Assembly (NCBI GenBank): GCA_013816245.1
Contig: JACDEU010000003.1
Location: 1-64,000, forward strand
Origin: Actinomycetota bacterium
Lineage (GTDB): Bacteria; Actinomycetota; Thermoleophilia; Gaiellales; Gaiellaceae
Reading direction: 5' to 3'
Length of the DNA stretch: 64,000 nucleotides
The notes beneath the pieces are model-generated. The model searched no databases and was not told the origin of the DNA. It worked only from the letters and a program-made list of their open reading frames with translations. Below are positions 7,933 to 16,955 of this stretch, piece after piece (the stretch's first letter is position 1; every line of letters starts with the position of its first letter). The position numbers and the translations under genes are program-made.

Positions 7933-7953
7933 GCCGTAAGTATGCTCGCCGCC
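7933..7953. promoter_or_regulatory. Bidirectional leaderless promoter (cupin / dehydrogenase)
   Basis: Only 21 bp separate the two start codons. Plus strand: TATGCT (7941-7946), seven bases, GTG 7954. Minus strand: CATACT (7939-7944 complement), six bases, GTG 7932. The -10 boxes overlap as AGTATGCT. No ribosome-binding site on either side. Confidence 0.5.
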
Positions 7954-8682
7954 GTGCAGGTCGAGGAGCGGATCAGTGCGCTCGGTTTCTCGGAGGAGGA
8001 CACGCGCACACTTGCCGATCACTTCCTCGACGCGGAGCGGCGCGGGAAGCGAGGGCACGGTTTCGCACGTGTGGACTGGCTCGAGACCCTCCATGGCCTC
8101 GACCCCTCTGCCGAGCCCGAGTGTGTCGAGGCCGAGGCCTGCTACGAGCGCTGGGAGGGTCGCGGAGCGCTCGGCTACCTAACGCTGGCCGCGATCTGCG
8201 CGGGCCAGCTCGAGGATCCGCCCGAGGCTGCAAGGTTGATCGTCGCGCACGACTGCTTTCCCACGGGGATGCTCGGCTACTGGGCCCGGCGTGTCGCGGA
8301 GGGCGGGCTCCTGGCCGTACTGACCGCGACGTCGCCCCCGCGCCTCGGTCATCCCGAAGGAGGGCCGAAGCTCGCCGGGACGAACCCCCTTGCGATTGCC
8401 ATTCCGAGCTCCGACGGCAAACCGATCGTCAGTGACGTGTCGATGGGACGCGTGACCTACGGCGACGTGATCGCCGGTGCAGCGTCCGAGGACGAGCTCG
8501 TGCCTTTCGGCGGCGAGCACGCGCACAAGGCCTTCGCGCTTGCGCTCGGATTGCAGCTCCTCGTCGACTCGCTCATCGGCGACGGCTACGGCGCTGTGCT
8601 GCTCGCCGCGCAGCCGTATGCGGATCCCGTGCCCGCGCTACGCGCTCGCGCGAGTGGGATCCGCCTGCCGGGGGACACGTGA
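7954..8682 (+). CDS. Short malate/L-lactate dehydrogenase (Ldh2/YlbC)-like protein
   Basis: 242 aa, against the usual 330-350 for this NAD-dependent oxidoreductase family. Recognisable: GFSEEDTRTLADHFLDAERR, RGHGFARV (the conserved His after the helix), LAGTNPLAIAIPSSDGKPIVSDVSM, and GGEHAHKAFALALGLQLLVDSL near the end. The central region is much compressed, and the long C-terminal loop of the family is missing. It may be a minimal, diverged enzyme. Start GTG 7954 is supported by TATGCT seven bases upstream; ATG 7942 is an alternative. It overlaps the deacetylase gene by GTGA. Confidence 0.7.
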   Translation: MQVEERISALGFSEEDTRTLADHFLDAERRGKRGHGFARVDWLETLHGLDPSAEPECVEAEACYERWEGRGALGYLTLAAICAGQLEDPPEAARLIVAHDCFPTGMLGYWARRVAEGGLLAVLTATSPPRLGHPEGGPKLAGTNPLAIAIPSSDGKPIVSDVSMGRVTYGDVIAGAASEDELVPFGGEHAHKAFALALGLQLLVDSLIGDGYGAVLLAAQPYADPVPALRARASGIRLPGDT

Positions 8683-9326
8683 TCCAGGCGCTACCGCCGG
8701 CGCTCGTCGCGGGAGAGCTCGTGCGGCTGCAAACCCGACAGCACGTCGTGGCGCTCACGTTCGACGGCGGGGGCAACGCCGACGCGGCGCAGGCCGTCCT
8801 CGCGATCCTGAGACGTGAGCAGGTGCCCGGCACGTTTTTCCTGACGGGCCACTTCGTGAAGATCTACCCGTTGCTCGCGCGTGCGATCGGTCGCCGCTAT
8901 CCGGTCGCGAACCACACGGTCGACCATCTCGACCTGAGGCGGCTGTCGACTCCCGCCGCGACCCGCCAAATTTCGCGCGCGCAGACCATGATCGAACGCG
9001 CCACGGGACGCGACCCACGCCCGCTCTTTCGCTTCCCCTACGGCGCGCGCGACTTGCGCACGCTTAGCATCGCCCGTGAGCTGGGCTACGTGTCGGTCCG
9101 CTGGACGGTCGACACGTGGGGCTGGATGGGCTTGCGGTCGCAGACGGTTGCCGGCGCCGGCCGGCGGGTGCTCGACCACCTCGTGCCCGGCGAGATCGTG
9201 CTCATGCACCTGGGCTCGTCGCGCGACCACAGCACGATCGACTCGAAGGCGTTGCCGGGAGTGATCAGGGCGGTGCGCTCGCGCGGCTACCGCTTCGTCA
9301 CGCTCTCCGGAGTCCGAGCGCCCTAG
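8679..9326 (+). CDS. Polysaccharide deacetylase (NodB homology domain)
   Basis: 215 aa, GTG start overlapping the previous stop. NodB motifs: LTFDGGGNAD (Asp29; the usual second Asp is Gly), NHTVDH (His79, His83 zinc ligands), RFPYGARD, VDTWGW and VLMHLGS. Members remove N- or O-acetyl groups from peptidoglycan, chitin-like or exopolysaccharides. No clear signal peptide is seen, although the N-terminal 25 residues are moderately hydrophobic, so its location is uncertain. TAG shares CTAG with the convergent DUF1028 gene. Confidence 0.85.
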   Translation: MIQALPPALVAGELVRLQTRQHVVALTFDGGGNADAAQAVLAILRREQVPGTFFLTGHFVKIYPLLARAIGRRYPVANHTVDHLDLRRLSTPAATRQISRAQTMIERATGRDPRPLFRFPYGARDLRTLSIARELGYVSVRWTVDTWGWMGLRSQTVAGAGRRVLDHLVPGEIVLMHLGSSRDHSTIDSKALPGVIRAVRSRGYRFVTLSGVRAP

Positions 9327-10174
9327 GACTGGTTCCGCAAGGCGCCGAGAACAACCGGGTCGATGCGCGCGACGCCGTCGACTCGTTCCTCGAGATTCGC
9401 CGCACCCGCCCAGTTCGCGAAGGCCTTTCCGAGCTCTCCCTCATATCCGAGCGTCGCGAGGCGGTCGCGCAACTCGTCCGCGAGCGCGTCGTCGACCGAA
9501 ATCCAGTCCTCCGGCGGCGTCACGCCGAAGATCTCGTTGTGCAGGCCGTGGAGGCGCTGCAGCTCGGCGATCGGGCGCGCGTGGTCGTCGACCCGCAGAT
9601 CGACGACGACGTCGGTGAGGCCGGCGTAGCCGGCGTCCTTCTCCACCACGAGGAGTGACGCGGACTGCTGGCCGCGCCGGTCTCCTCCCGCGGCCTGTGC
9701 TGCGGTGAGGCATTCGATCAGCCGCTCGGCGAGCGACAGGTGGCCATTCCGCTCGAAGGTCACAGCGAGTGCGTCGACCGTTTCCTGCGAGACGAGGATG
9801 TTCCCCTGCGCGGCATACCCGGCGCCTGTTCTGCCGCCGGCCCACTCGTGGCACTCGTCACCCGTGAAGGTTGCCCCGCGGCCGGCGCCGTCCACGACTC
9901 CGACCTGCCGCTCCGCACGACCCTCGTCTGCTGCGGTCAGCGCCTCGACGACCTCGTCTGCGCTGCGGCCCGCCCTGAGGAGAGCAAGCCCGTCCGGCCC
10001 GTAGCGGGGATTCGCATATGACTGCGTCGCGATCGCGCCGACGTGTGGCTCGGCCCACGGGACGACGGAACCGACCGCGAGGAACCTCGACTGCACGCCC
10101 ACTCCCCACTGTCCGGTCTCGAGGTCGCAGGCGACGATCGAGTACGTCGCGACGACCGGCGGCCTAGGGCCCAT
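9323..10174 (-). CDS. DUF1028 family protein (Ntn-hydrolase-like)
   Basis: 283 aa. The N-terminus ATYSIVACDLETGQWGVGVQ, then AVGSVVPWA, ATQSYANPRYGPDGLALL and GYAAQGNIL are the DUF1028 pattern. DUF1028 is predicted to have an Ntn-hydrolase fold, and its substrate is not known. A C-terminal tail of about 70 residues (residues 200-283) resembles the helical putative peptidoglycan-binding extension found on some members. ATG 10174 overlaps the small upstream gene by 11 bases; probably one operon with the metallo-hydrolase. Confidence 0.8.
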   Translation of the reverse strand: MGPRPPVVATYSIVACDLETGQWGVGVQSRFLAVGSVVPWAEPHVGAIATQSYANPRYGPDGLALLRAGRSADEVVEALTAADEGRAERQVGVVDGAGRGATFTGDECHEWAGGRTGAGYAAQGNILVSQETVDALAVTFERNGHLSLAERLIECLTAAQAAGGDRRGQQSASLLVVEKDAGYAGLTDVVVDLRVDDHARPIAELQRLHGLHNEIFGVTPPEDWISVDDALADELRDRLATLGYEGELGKAFANWAGAANLEERVDGVARIDPVVLGALRNQS

Positions 10175-10442
10175 AGGTCAGCTCGCGTAAATCGAGCTCG
10201 AGCAGCTCCCGTCGTTCAGGTGGGACGAGCGCCACCGCAACCTCCGGATGTGCGAGCGCCGCCTTCACCTCGTCCGCGGAGGCGGTCCGTATGACGATCG
10301 GGCGTCCGGACTCGTGCGCCTCTCGCAGCGTCTCGCCGTCAGATGCGTCGTCGAGCACGAGCGCATCACCGACGTCGAGCTCGCCCTCGACCGCGATCTC
10401 CGGGACGCGTCGCCCTGTTGCTCCGAACCAGCGCTCCCTCAC
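10164..10442 (-). CDS. Small hypothetical protein in hydrolase operon
   Basis: 92 aa, GTG 10442 overlapping the metallo-hydrolase stop (GTGA) and running 11 bases into the DUF1028 gene. I do not recognise it. The sequence is acidic and mixed alpha/beta: VPEIAVEGELDVGDALVL, then RPIVIRTASADEVKAALA and ALVPPERRELLELDLREL. The strong codon bias and double coupling support a real gene. No cysteines, no signal or membrane segment. Function unknown. Confidence 0.65.
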   Translation of the reverse strand: MRERWFGATGRRVPEIAVEGELDVGDALVLDDASDGETLREAHESGRPIVIRTASADEVKAALAHPEVAVALVPPERRELLELDLRELTYGP

Positions 10443-11134
10443 AGCTCGACCGAGCCGCCCGGGTCGACCGCGACGACCTCGACACCTTTTGCGAGCTGTC
10501 TCAACTCGTCCGGAGTTCCGGCCAGCAGAGGGAACGTTCCGTAATGACAGGGGACGACGCGCTTCGCACCGATCAGCTCGCACGCGACGGCCGCCTCGCG
10601 GGGGTCCATCGTGAAGTGTCCGCCGATCGGAAGTACGGCGACGTCGGGCGCATAGATCTTCCGGATCAGCTGCATGTCTCCGAAGACGCACGTGTCGCCG
10701 GCGAAGTAGACCTTCGTCCCGTTCTCGAGCTCCACCACGATCCCCGCGGCCTCGCCGCCGTAGGAGCCGTCCGGCGTGCCGCCCGAATGGAACGCGTGCG
10801 TCAGCGTGAACTTGACGCCGGCCGCCTCGACCGTGCCGCCCTTGTTCGAGCCGGGGATGTCGTCGGTCTGCGCGCCGTTCTCCTTCAGCCAGGCTTTGAG
10901 CTCGACCATCGCCACGATCGGCAGCGGGCCGAACTTCTTCGAGAGCTCGATCGTCGCGCCGACGTGGTCGTCGTGGCCGTGCGTGAGCGCGATCACGTCG
11001 CAGTGCTCCGGCTCCTTCTCCGCGTCTGGGCACTTCGGGTTCTCGAGCCAGGGATCGATGTAGATGCGTTTTCCGCCGGGCGAGTCCAGCCGGAACGAGG
11101 CGTGTCCGAGCCAGGTCAGCGACGCGTCAGCCAT
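10439..11134 (-). CDS. UPF0173 metal-dependent hydrolase (metallo-beta-lactamase fold)
   Basis: 231 aa from ATG 11134, preceded by AAAGGAG. Visible: LTWLGHASFRLDSPGG, the zinc motif THGHDDHVG, AGDTCVFGDM, LPIGGHFTMDPREA and PCHYGTFPLL. This is the UPF0173 (YtkL-like) group of the metallo-beta-lactamase superfamily; the natural substrate is not established. First gene of a three-gene operon with the 92-aa protein and DUF1028. Confidence 0.88.
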   Translation of the reverse strand: MADASLTWLGHASFRLDSPGGKRIYIDPWLENPKCPDAEKEPEHCDVIALTHGHDDHVGATIELSKKFGPLPIVAMVELKAWLKENGAQTDDIPGSNKGGTVEAAGVKFTLTHAFHSGGTPDGSYGGEAAGIVVELENGTKVYFAGDTCVFGDMQLIRKIYAPDVAVLPIGGHFTMDPREAAVACELIGAKRVVPCHYGTFPLLAGTPDELRQLAKGVEVVAVDPGGSVEL

Positions 11135-11209
11135 GAGTCTCCTTTCGTCTGGGCAACGGTGGCGCGGAGCGTAAAGGAACGTCCGGGGCGAAGGCGAAGC
11201 TTGGGCAGG

Positions 11210-11563
11210 ATGTCCCGTCGCCTCCTTCCGGCCCTGCTCGTGGTGTCGGCACTCCTCTCGGATCTCGGCGGCGATCACGGCCTCGCGCTGGCGATTCTCC
11301 TCTGCGCGATTCCAGCCGCGTGCGTCCTCGCGCTCGACTGCTACGCCGACGCCCTCGGGTCGAGCTGTAGCCGGGCACGGCCGGTCCTGGCCGGCGTGGC
11401 CGTGGCCGTCCTCGTGATCAGCGCCGCCCTCCGGAGCCCGGCCGTGGTCGGTGGCGTTCCGCACGTTGCGGTCTCGTCGCTTGTCCTCGCCCTTCTGCTC
11501 TACGCGGGGGTCGCCGCGGGCGCTCTGCTTCCCGTCTGGCGCACGGCTCCCGAATCGGCCTGA
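11210..11563 (+). CDS. Small hypothetical membrane protein
   Basis: 117 aa from ATG 11210. Three to four hydrophobic segments: LLPALLVVSALL, LALAILLCAIPAACVLALDC, AGVAVAVLVISAAL and SSLVLALLLYAGVAAGALL. No family recognised. It precedes the MmpL gene by 46 bases and may be co-transcribed. Start supported only by frame and hydrophobic pattern. Confidence 0.6.
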   Translation: MSRRLLPALLVVSALLSDLGGDHGLALAILLCAIPAACVLALDCYADALGSSCSRARPVLAGVAVAVLVISAALRSPAVVGGVPHVAVSSLVLALLLYAGVAAGALLPVWRTAPESA

Positions 11564-11609
11564 CCGTTCACAGTTGCGCAATGCGTCCCCCGGCAGGTAG
11601 AAGCGGTCC

Positions 11610-13751
11610 ATGCTCGCGCGCCTAGCCCATCTGGTGCACCGCCGCCGCGGTCGCTTCGTCGGCCTCTGGGTGGTGTTGACCATCTTCGGCGTGTTCGCCA
11701 CTTCGCAGGTCTCGAATCGCTGGTTCGAATCGTTCTCGATTCCCGGCTATTCGGCCTATGAGACAAACCAGAAGGCGCTGAAGACCTTCGGGACCGGGGA
11801 GCAGGCGCCACTCGTCGCGGTGTTCCAGTCGAGTGGAGACGTGACCAAGGAAGACCTGGAGCCGGCGATCGAGAAGGCGGCGGCCGTCAATCCCGGCTCG
11901 CGCGTCAGCTCGTACTTCGACACTCATAACAATGACATCTACGTCTCGAAGGATCGCCACACGACCTTCGCCGAGATCTATCCGCCCGGCCAGAACACGT
12001 TCTCGACCACGCCGCATATCGACACCGTGCGCAAGACGCTCGAGGCGAACGCGCCGGCGGGGGTTCAGACGCATCTCACCGGTCTACTGCCGATCTACGA
12101 CGCGACGAGCGGAGGCGGCACCGGTCCGAGCGTGCTCACGGAGGCGTTGATCGGCGGCGTCGGCGCGCTCGTGATTCTCATGTTCGTCTTCGGGACGCTC
12201 CCCGCTGTCGCGATTCCACTGGCGATCGCGGTGACCGCGATCCTCAACACGTTCACGCTCGTCTGGTTGCTGACTTACGTGACCGACGTCTCGATCATCG
12301 TCCAGTTCCTGATCGCACTCGTCGGTCTCGGCGTCGCTATCGACTACGCCCTGCTGATGATCTTCCGCTTCCGCGAGGAGCTGGCGTCCGGAGAGGACGT
12401 CGAGACGGCTCTGGTCGAGACGATGACCCACGCGGGCAGATCGGTGATCGTCTCGGGGTCGACCGTGGCGGTTGGATTGCTGAGCATGGTGCTGCTGCCG
12501 CTGCCGTTCATCAGGTCGATCGGAATCGGAGGCATGCTGATCCCGGCAGTCTCGGTGCTCGTCTCGATCACCCTGCTCCCCGCGTTGCTCTCGCTGCTCG
12601 GGCATCGCATCAACAAGCTCCGCGTCATGCCAAAGCGCTTCGTCACGGTGTCCGACCCCGATTCCGGCTGGTGGGGCAAGTGGGCCCGTCTCGTGATTCG
12701 CAGGCCGCTTCCGGTTGGGATCGTCGGCGCGGTGATCGTCGCGGTGCTCCTCGCTCTCGGCTCCCAGCTGAATCCCAGTGAGGCTCAGGCCAAGGACTTT
12801 CCGGGCGCAGGGGATGCGATCACCGGGCGCGATGCGCTGACGCGAGCAGGCATCACCGCGGGAGCGTTCAAGCCGTTCATCGTTCTGACGCCTACGGGCG
12901 AGGTGAGCCAGGTCGTCGAGCGGCTGCGGGGTGTCGACGGCGTTGCCGGGGTGACGGCGCCGGAGAGCTGGCGCAAGGACGGGCTCGCTCTCGTGGAAGC
13001 CATTCCGAGCTCTGACGGCTCGAGCAAGGCGGTGCGAGGGACGATCTCCCGGGTGAAGGACGCGCTCCCGGCCGGCGCGAGTCTCGGCGGGGTCGCGCCG
13101 GAGGACCGAGACTTCGTCCACGCGGTGTACGGCAACTTCCCGTACGTCCTCCTGTTCGTCGTCCTCCTCACCTACGTCCTGCTCGCGCGTGCATTTCGCT
13201 CGCTGCTGCTGCCGCTCAAGGCCGTGATCCTCAACCTGGTGTCGCTCGGAGCGGCGTTCGGGATCATCGTCTTCATCTTCCAGCAGGGACATGGCTCCGA
13301 CGCGATCTGGGGCGTGCCTGCGACGCAATCGATCATCCCGTGGATACCGCTGATGATCTTCGCCTTCTTGTTCGGGCTCTCGATGGACTACGAGGTCTTC
13401 ATGCTGACGCGTATGCGCGAGGCCTACGACGAGACGAAGAGCACCCGGCAGGCCGTTTCACTCGGATTGGCACGAACGGGAAAGCTCGTCACGAGCGCCG
13501 GGCTCGTGCTGATGTTCGCCTTCTTCGTGCTGTCGACGGGCCCGGGGACGGACATCAAGCAGTTCGGCATCGGGTTGGCGGCCGGAATCATCTTCGACGC
13601 CACCGTGATCCGGGCGCTGCTCGTTCCGGCGATCGTGGTGCTGATGGGCCGGTGGAACTGGTGGCTGCCGGACTGGGCAGCCCGAGGGTTGCGCACACAG
13701 CCGAGCGAGCTGGTGCAGGAAGCCAGGCCAGCGGCGACCGAATCCGCCTGA
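11610..13751 (+). CDS. MMPL-family (RND superfamily) transporter
   Basis: 713 aa. Two RND halves: N-terminal helix, an extracytoplasmic loop, then GLGVAIDYALLMIFRFREEL in the first half and FGLSMDYEVFMLTRMREAY in the second. The Asp-Tyr pairs are the proton-relay residues of MmpL proteins. Members export lipids, siderophores or drugs using the proton gradient. No lipid-synthesis gene is nearby, so the cargo is unknown. ATG 11610 has TAGAAG six bases upstream, a weak -10. Confidence 0.9.
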   Translation: MLARLAHLVHRRRGRFVGLWVVLTIFGVFATSQVSNRWFESFSIPGYSAYETNQKALKTFGTGEQAPLVAVFQSSGDVTKEDLEPAIEKAAAVNPGSRVSSYFDTHNNDIYVSKDRHTTFAEIYPPGQNTFSTTPHIDTVRKTLEANAPAGVQTHLTGLLPIYDATSGGGTGPSVLTEALIGGVGALVILMFVFGTLPAVAIPLAIAVTAILNTFTLVWLLTYVTDVSIIVQFLIALVGLGVAIDYALLMIFRFREELASGEDVETALVETMTHAGRSVIVSGSTVAVGLLSMVLLPLPFIRSIGIGGMLIPAVSVLVSITLLPALLSLLGHRINKLRVMPKRFVTVSDPDSGWWGKWARLVIRRPLPVGIVGAVIVAVLLALGSQLNPSEAQAKDFPGAGDAITGRDALTRAGITAGAFKPFIVLTPTGEVSQVVERLRGVDGVAGVTAPESWRKDGLALVEAIPSSDGSSKAVRGTISRVKDALPAGASLGGVAPEDRDFVHAVYGNFPYVLLFVVLLTYVLLARAFRSLLLPLKAVILNLVSLGAAFGIIVFIFQQGHGSDAIWGVPATQSIIPWIPLMIFAFLFGLSMDYEVFMLTRMREAYDETKSTRQAVSLGLARTGKLVTSAGLVLMFAFFVLSTGPGTDIKQFGIGLAAGIIFDATVIRALLVPAIVVLMGRWNWWLPDWAARGLRTQPSELVQEARPAATESA

Positions 13752-13768
13752 CCGGAAGGGGCCGGCCC

Positions 13769-14042
13769 TCAGTCCAGCCGGACGACGGCGAAGGCTTCCA
13801 CGGAGGCCTCTCGGCCCTTCACTTCGACCATCTCGAGCGATTCGAGCACAACCCCCTCGCCGAGCCAGAGGCGCCGGGACGTACGGCTTGTAGAGCCGGT
13901 CGATGTCGCGGAGCTGAGCAGCGGCGCGCTCGAGGAGGGCGGCCTGATCGGCGGCTAAGCCGAATTGCGCCGCAACCTTCCGCGCGCGTGCAGAGATGTC
14001 ACCGGTCCGCTCGGACTCCGCGGAAAGAGCCCAGCGGGCCAT
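13769..14042 (-). pseudogene. Broken gene with a cyclase-like C-terminal tail
   Basis: From ATG 14042, 13 bases after nuoN, the frame reads ARARKVAAQFGLAADQAALL and IDRLYKPYVPAPL. It then loses sense, while the next frame gives GEGVVLESLEMVEVKGREAS and ends VEAFAVVRLD at TGA 13769. The VEVKGR..VEAF tail and LYKPYVPA resemble the two ends flanking a class III adenylate cyclase catalytic domain, which is absent. I infer an internally deleted and frameshifted remnant, less likely a small intact gene with a sequencing error. Confidence 0.45.
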
Positions 14043-14055
14043 GGGAGAGGTTAAC

Positions 14056-15519
14056 TCAGAACGACAGGCTGTTTGCGGCGTGCCGGGCCAGGTCGATCAT
14101 CGGCTGAACCGCGAAGAACGAGCCGACCGTGACGACGAGACACGTCACGACCGCAGCCTGCAGCAACGCGTCCCGAGGAGGCGAGCCGCCGATCGGCGCA
14201 AGCTGCAGGTCTTCGGCGCGCCGCATAAACATGGCGCGCACGAGGCCGAGGTAGTAGTAGAGGCTCACGAGCGTCGCGAGCACACCGACGATCACGAGCC
14301 AGGTCCAGCCGTGCTCGTACGCAGCGGCGAATGCATAGAACTTGCCGACGAAGCCGCCCGTCAGCGGGAAGCCTGCGAAGCCGAGCAGAAACGCCCACAT
14401 CGAGACTCCGAGCAGCGGCCGCTCCCAGCCGAAGCCGGCCATGTTCTCGAAAGTCACCGGGACGCCGAGCTCCCGTTCGCGCGCGGCCACGACCGCGAAC
14501 GAGCCGAGCGACATCGCCGCGTACGGGACGAGGTAGTAGAGAAGGGCCCGCGCGCCGAGATTCGAATTCGCGGACACCGCGATCAGCATGAAGCCGGCGT
14601 GTGAGATCGACGAGTACGCCAGCATTCGCTTCACGCCCTTCTGCACGAGCGCCGCGAGGTTGCCGACGACGAGTGAGCAGACCGCAATCGCTGCGAGCGC
14701 GACCGTCCACAGGCGAGCGTCGCCCGGGAATGCGGTGACGAGCAGGCGCAGCGTGACGACGAGCGCAGCCGTCTTCGTCGCGGCGGCCATGAACGCCGTC
14801 ACCGGCGTCGGTGCGCCCTCGTAGACGTCGGGCGTCCACATGTGGAACGGTGCGGCGGAAGCCTTGAAGGCGAGGCCGGCGATGATCAGCGCGAGACCTA
14901 GGACGAGCAGCGAGTCGTGTGCGTTGCCTGCCGCCCCGATTGCGGCGAAGTCCAGCCGGCCGGTGGCGCCGTAGACGAGCGCCGAGCCGAACAGCAGGAC
15001 AGCGGAGCCGAAGCCGCCGATGACGAGGTACTTCAGGGCCGCCTCCAGCCCGCCGAGCCGGTCGCGATCGATCGCGCAAAGTATGTAGAGGCAGATCGAG
15101 AACCACTCGAGCCCGAGGAAGAGAGTCATCAGATTGTTGGCGCCGACGAAGAACAGCATCCCGCCGCCGGCCGCGGCGAGGAGTGCGTAGTACTCGCCGT
15201 GGTGCTCGCGCATGCGCTCCCGATAGGAGAGTGCCGTGGCGAGTAGGCCCGAGCCCGCGATGATGATCCCCGTCAGCTCGGTGAGACGGTCGCGGCGGAA
15301 CGCATCCACGACGACGCCGTGCCCGTGTGGCGACTTGACATAGAGCGCGACCGCGAAGCCCAGTGCCGTCGCATATCCCAGCGCGCAGAGCGAGGCTGCC
15401 ACCGGCCTGCGCCATCGACCCGGGACGAGGACTGCGGAGAGGAGGGACAGCGCGGAGGCGGCGAGCAACGAGTTGACCGCAGCGAGCGCGAACCAGTCGA
15501 TGTGCGGCCCGTGGATCAC
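14056..15519 (-). CDS. nuoN: NADH-quinone oxidoreductase subunit N
   Basis: 487-aa antiporter-like membrane subunit of complex I with about 14 helices. The conserved core is clear: LEWFSICLYILCAID, LKYLVIGGFGSAVLLFG, FKASAAPFHMWTPDVYEGAP (lysine and histidine of the proton path), MAAATKTAALV and MLAYSSISHAGFMLIA. It pumps protons with NuoM and NuoL. Last gene of the nuo operon; ATG overlaps the nuoM stop (ATGA). Confidence 0.95.
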   Translation of the reverse strand: MIHGPHIDWFALAAVNSLLAASALSLLSAVLVPGRWRRPVAASLCALGYATALGFAVALYVKSPHGHGVVVDAFRRDRLTELTGIIIAGSGLLATALSYRERMREHHGEYYALLAAAGGGMLFFVGANNLMTLFLGLEWFSICLYILCAIDRDRLGGLEAALKYLVIGGFGSAVLLFGSALVYGATGRLDFAAIGAAGNAHDSLLVLGLALIIAGLAFKASAAPFHMWTPDVYEGAPTPVTAFMAAATKTAALVVTLRLLVTAFPGDARLWTVALAAIAVCSLVVGNLAALVQKGVKRMLAYSSISHAGFMLIAVSANSNLGARALLYYLVPYAAMSLGSFAVVAARERELGVPVTFENMAGFGWERPLLGVSMWAFLLGFAGFPLTGGFVGKFYAFAAAYEHGWTWLVIVGVLATLVSLYYYLGLVRAMFMRRAEDLQLAPIGGSPPRDALLQAAVVTCLVVTVGSFFAVQPMIDLARHAANSLSF

Positions 15520-16955
15520 TTGAAGCCCTGGGTCACATCGGTCTGGCCGCGGTCATGGCGGAAGGAGTGCTCCGTGATCGCGGCGGGCCACGCCGAGAGG
15601 GCGAGCAGGCACGCCACGAGCGGCACGACGACTCCGAGCTCCGCGGGCCGAAGGTCGAGTGCGGAATCGGAGACCGCGGGCCCGACTTCGCGATGGAGCA
15701 AGGCCGAGATCAGGCGCAGGATATAGGCCGCAGCCAGCACGATCGCGACCGCGCCGACGACCGACCACCCCCAGCCCTGACGGAAGACGGCGGCCAGGAT
15801 CAGAAACTCGCCGGCGAACGCCGACGACAGCGGTACCGCAAGTGCGATCACTCCGGTTGTCATCAGCACGGTCGCGAGTGCGGGCCGCCCGCGCGCCATG
15901 CCGCCGAGTCGCGAGAGCTCACCGGTGAGCGTTCGCCGCTCCACCATTCCGGCGAGCAGGAATAGCGTCGTCGACACGAGCCCGTGGTTCACCATCTGTA
16001 GGACTGCGCCGTCGAAGCCGAGGTCGTTGACCGCAAAGAGGCCCATCGTGATCAGCCCCATCTGCGCGAGCGACGAGTACGCGATCACACCGCGGATGTC
16101 CGGCGCGCGAAATGCGAGCAGCGAGCCGTAGATCAATCCGATCGCCGCGAGAGCCAGGATCGGAACGCGGTAATGCTGTACGGGGTCGGGGAACTTCGCG
16201 ATCGCGATCCGCAAGAAGCCGTAGGCGGCCGCTTTCGAAACGACGCCGGAGAGAATCGCTGCGACCTCGGGAGACGACTCGCGATACGCGTCGGGCAACC
16301 AGCCGTGCAACGGAAAGAGCGGCGCCTTGATCGCGAACGCCGCTACGAATCCCAGGAAGACCCAGTCGCTCGAGCTCTGGCCGATCTCGGTGAGGTCGAA
16401 GGTGTTCTGCGAAAGGCCGTAGACGATGATCGAGGCGAGCATCAGCAGCGAGCCCGCCATCGTGTAGAGGACGAATTTGAGGGTGGCTCCCATCCTGCCC
16501 GGGCCGCCCCAGACGCCGACGAGGACGTACAGCGGGATCATCATCGCCTCGAAGAAGGCGTAGAAGAGCAGCAGGTCCTGCGCGGTGAAGACTCCTACCA
16601 CCGCGCCGGTCAGGAAGAGCATCAGACCCATGTAGGCGCGGACGCGGTCGCGGCCGACCCAGAACCCGTAGGCGATCGCCGCGGCCATCGCGACAACGGT
16701 GAGCCCGACGAGCCAGACCGAGAATCCGTAGACGCCGACGTGGTACGAGACATGCAGGTCGCTGAACCAGCTCTGCTGCTGCGAGAACTGCAGACCGCCC
16801 TGCGCGAAGTCGTAGCGCACCACCAGCTGGATCCAGAGCCCGACCTCCACGAGAGCAGCGAGCAGGGCCAGGGCTCCCGCAGAGATGTCGTTCAGCGGCA
16901 GGACCCAGATGACGAGCGCCGCAGCGAGAGGAAGCAGGATGAGCAGAGTCGTCAT
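15516..16955 (-). CDS. nuoM: NADH-quinone oxidoreductase subunit M
   Basis: 479-aa proton-pumping subunit. Motifs: YAFFEAMMIPLYVLVGVWGG with the key Glu, KAPLFPLHGWLPDAYRESSP, ILSGVVSKAAAYGFLRI, and VIAYSSLAQMGLITMGLFA. Embedded in the membrane arm next to NuoN and NuoL. ATGA-coupled to both neighbours. Confidence 0.96.
   Translation of the reverse strand: MTTLLILLPLAAALVIWVLPLNDISAGALALLAALVEVGLWIQLVVRYDFAQGGLQFSQQQSWFSDLHVSYHVGVYGFSVWLVGLTVVAMAAAIAYGFWVGRDRVRAYMGLMLFLTGAVVGVFTAQDLLLFYAFFEAMMIPLYVLVGVWGGPGRMGATLKFVLYTMAGSLLMLASIIVYGLSQNTFDLTEIGQSSSDWVFLGFVAAFAIKAPLFPLHGWLPDAYRESSPEVAAILSGVVSKAAAYGFLRIAIAKFPDPVQHYRVPILALAAIGLIYGSLLAFRAPDIRGVIAYSSLAQMGLITMGLFAVNDLGFDGAVLQMVNHGLVSTTLFLLAGMVERRTLTGELSRLGGMARGRPALATVLMTTGVIALAVPLSSAFAGEFLILAAVFRQGWGWSVVGAVAIVLAAAYILRLISALLHREVGPAVSDSALDLRPAELGVVVPLVACLLALSAWPAAITEHSFRHDRGQTDVTQGFK

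Noticed and set aside
7933-8094. Longer cupin protein starting at ATG 8094
   Set aside because: The extra 54 residues do not look like a cupin N-terminus and would overlap the dehydrogenase coding region on the other strand; GTG 7932 has a promoter-like box at the right distance.
11730-11750. GGTTCGAATC inside the MmpL gene
   Set aside because: Coding sequence (RWFES) in a conserved frame; no cloverleaf.
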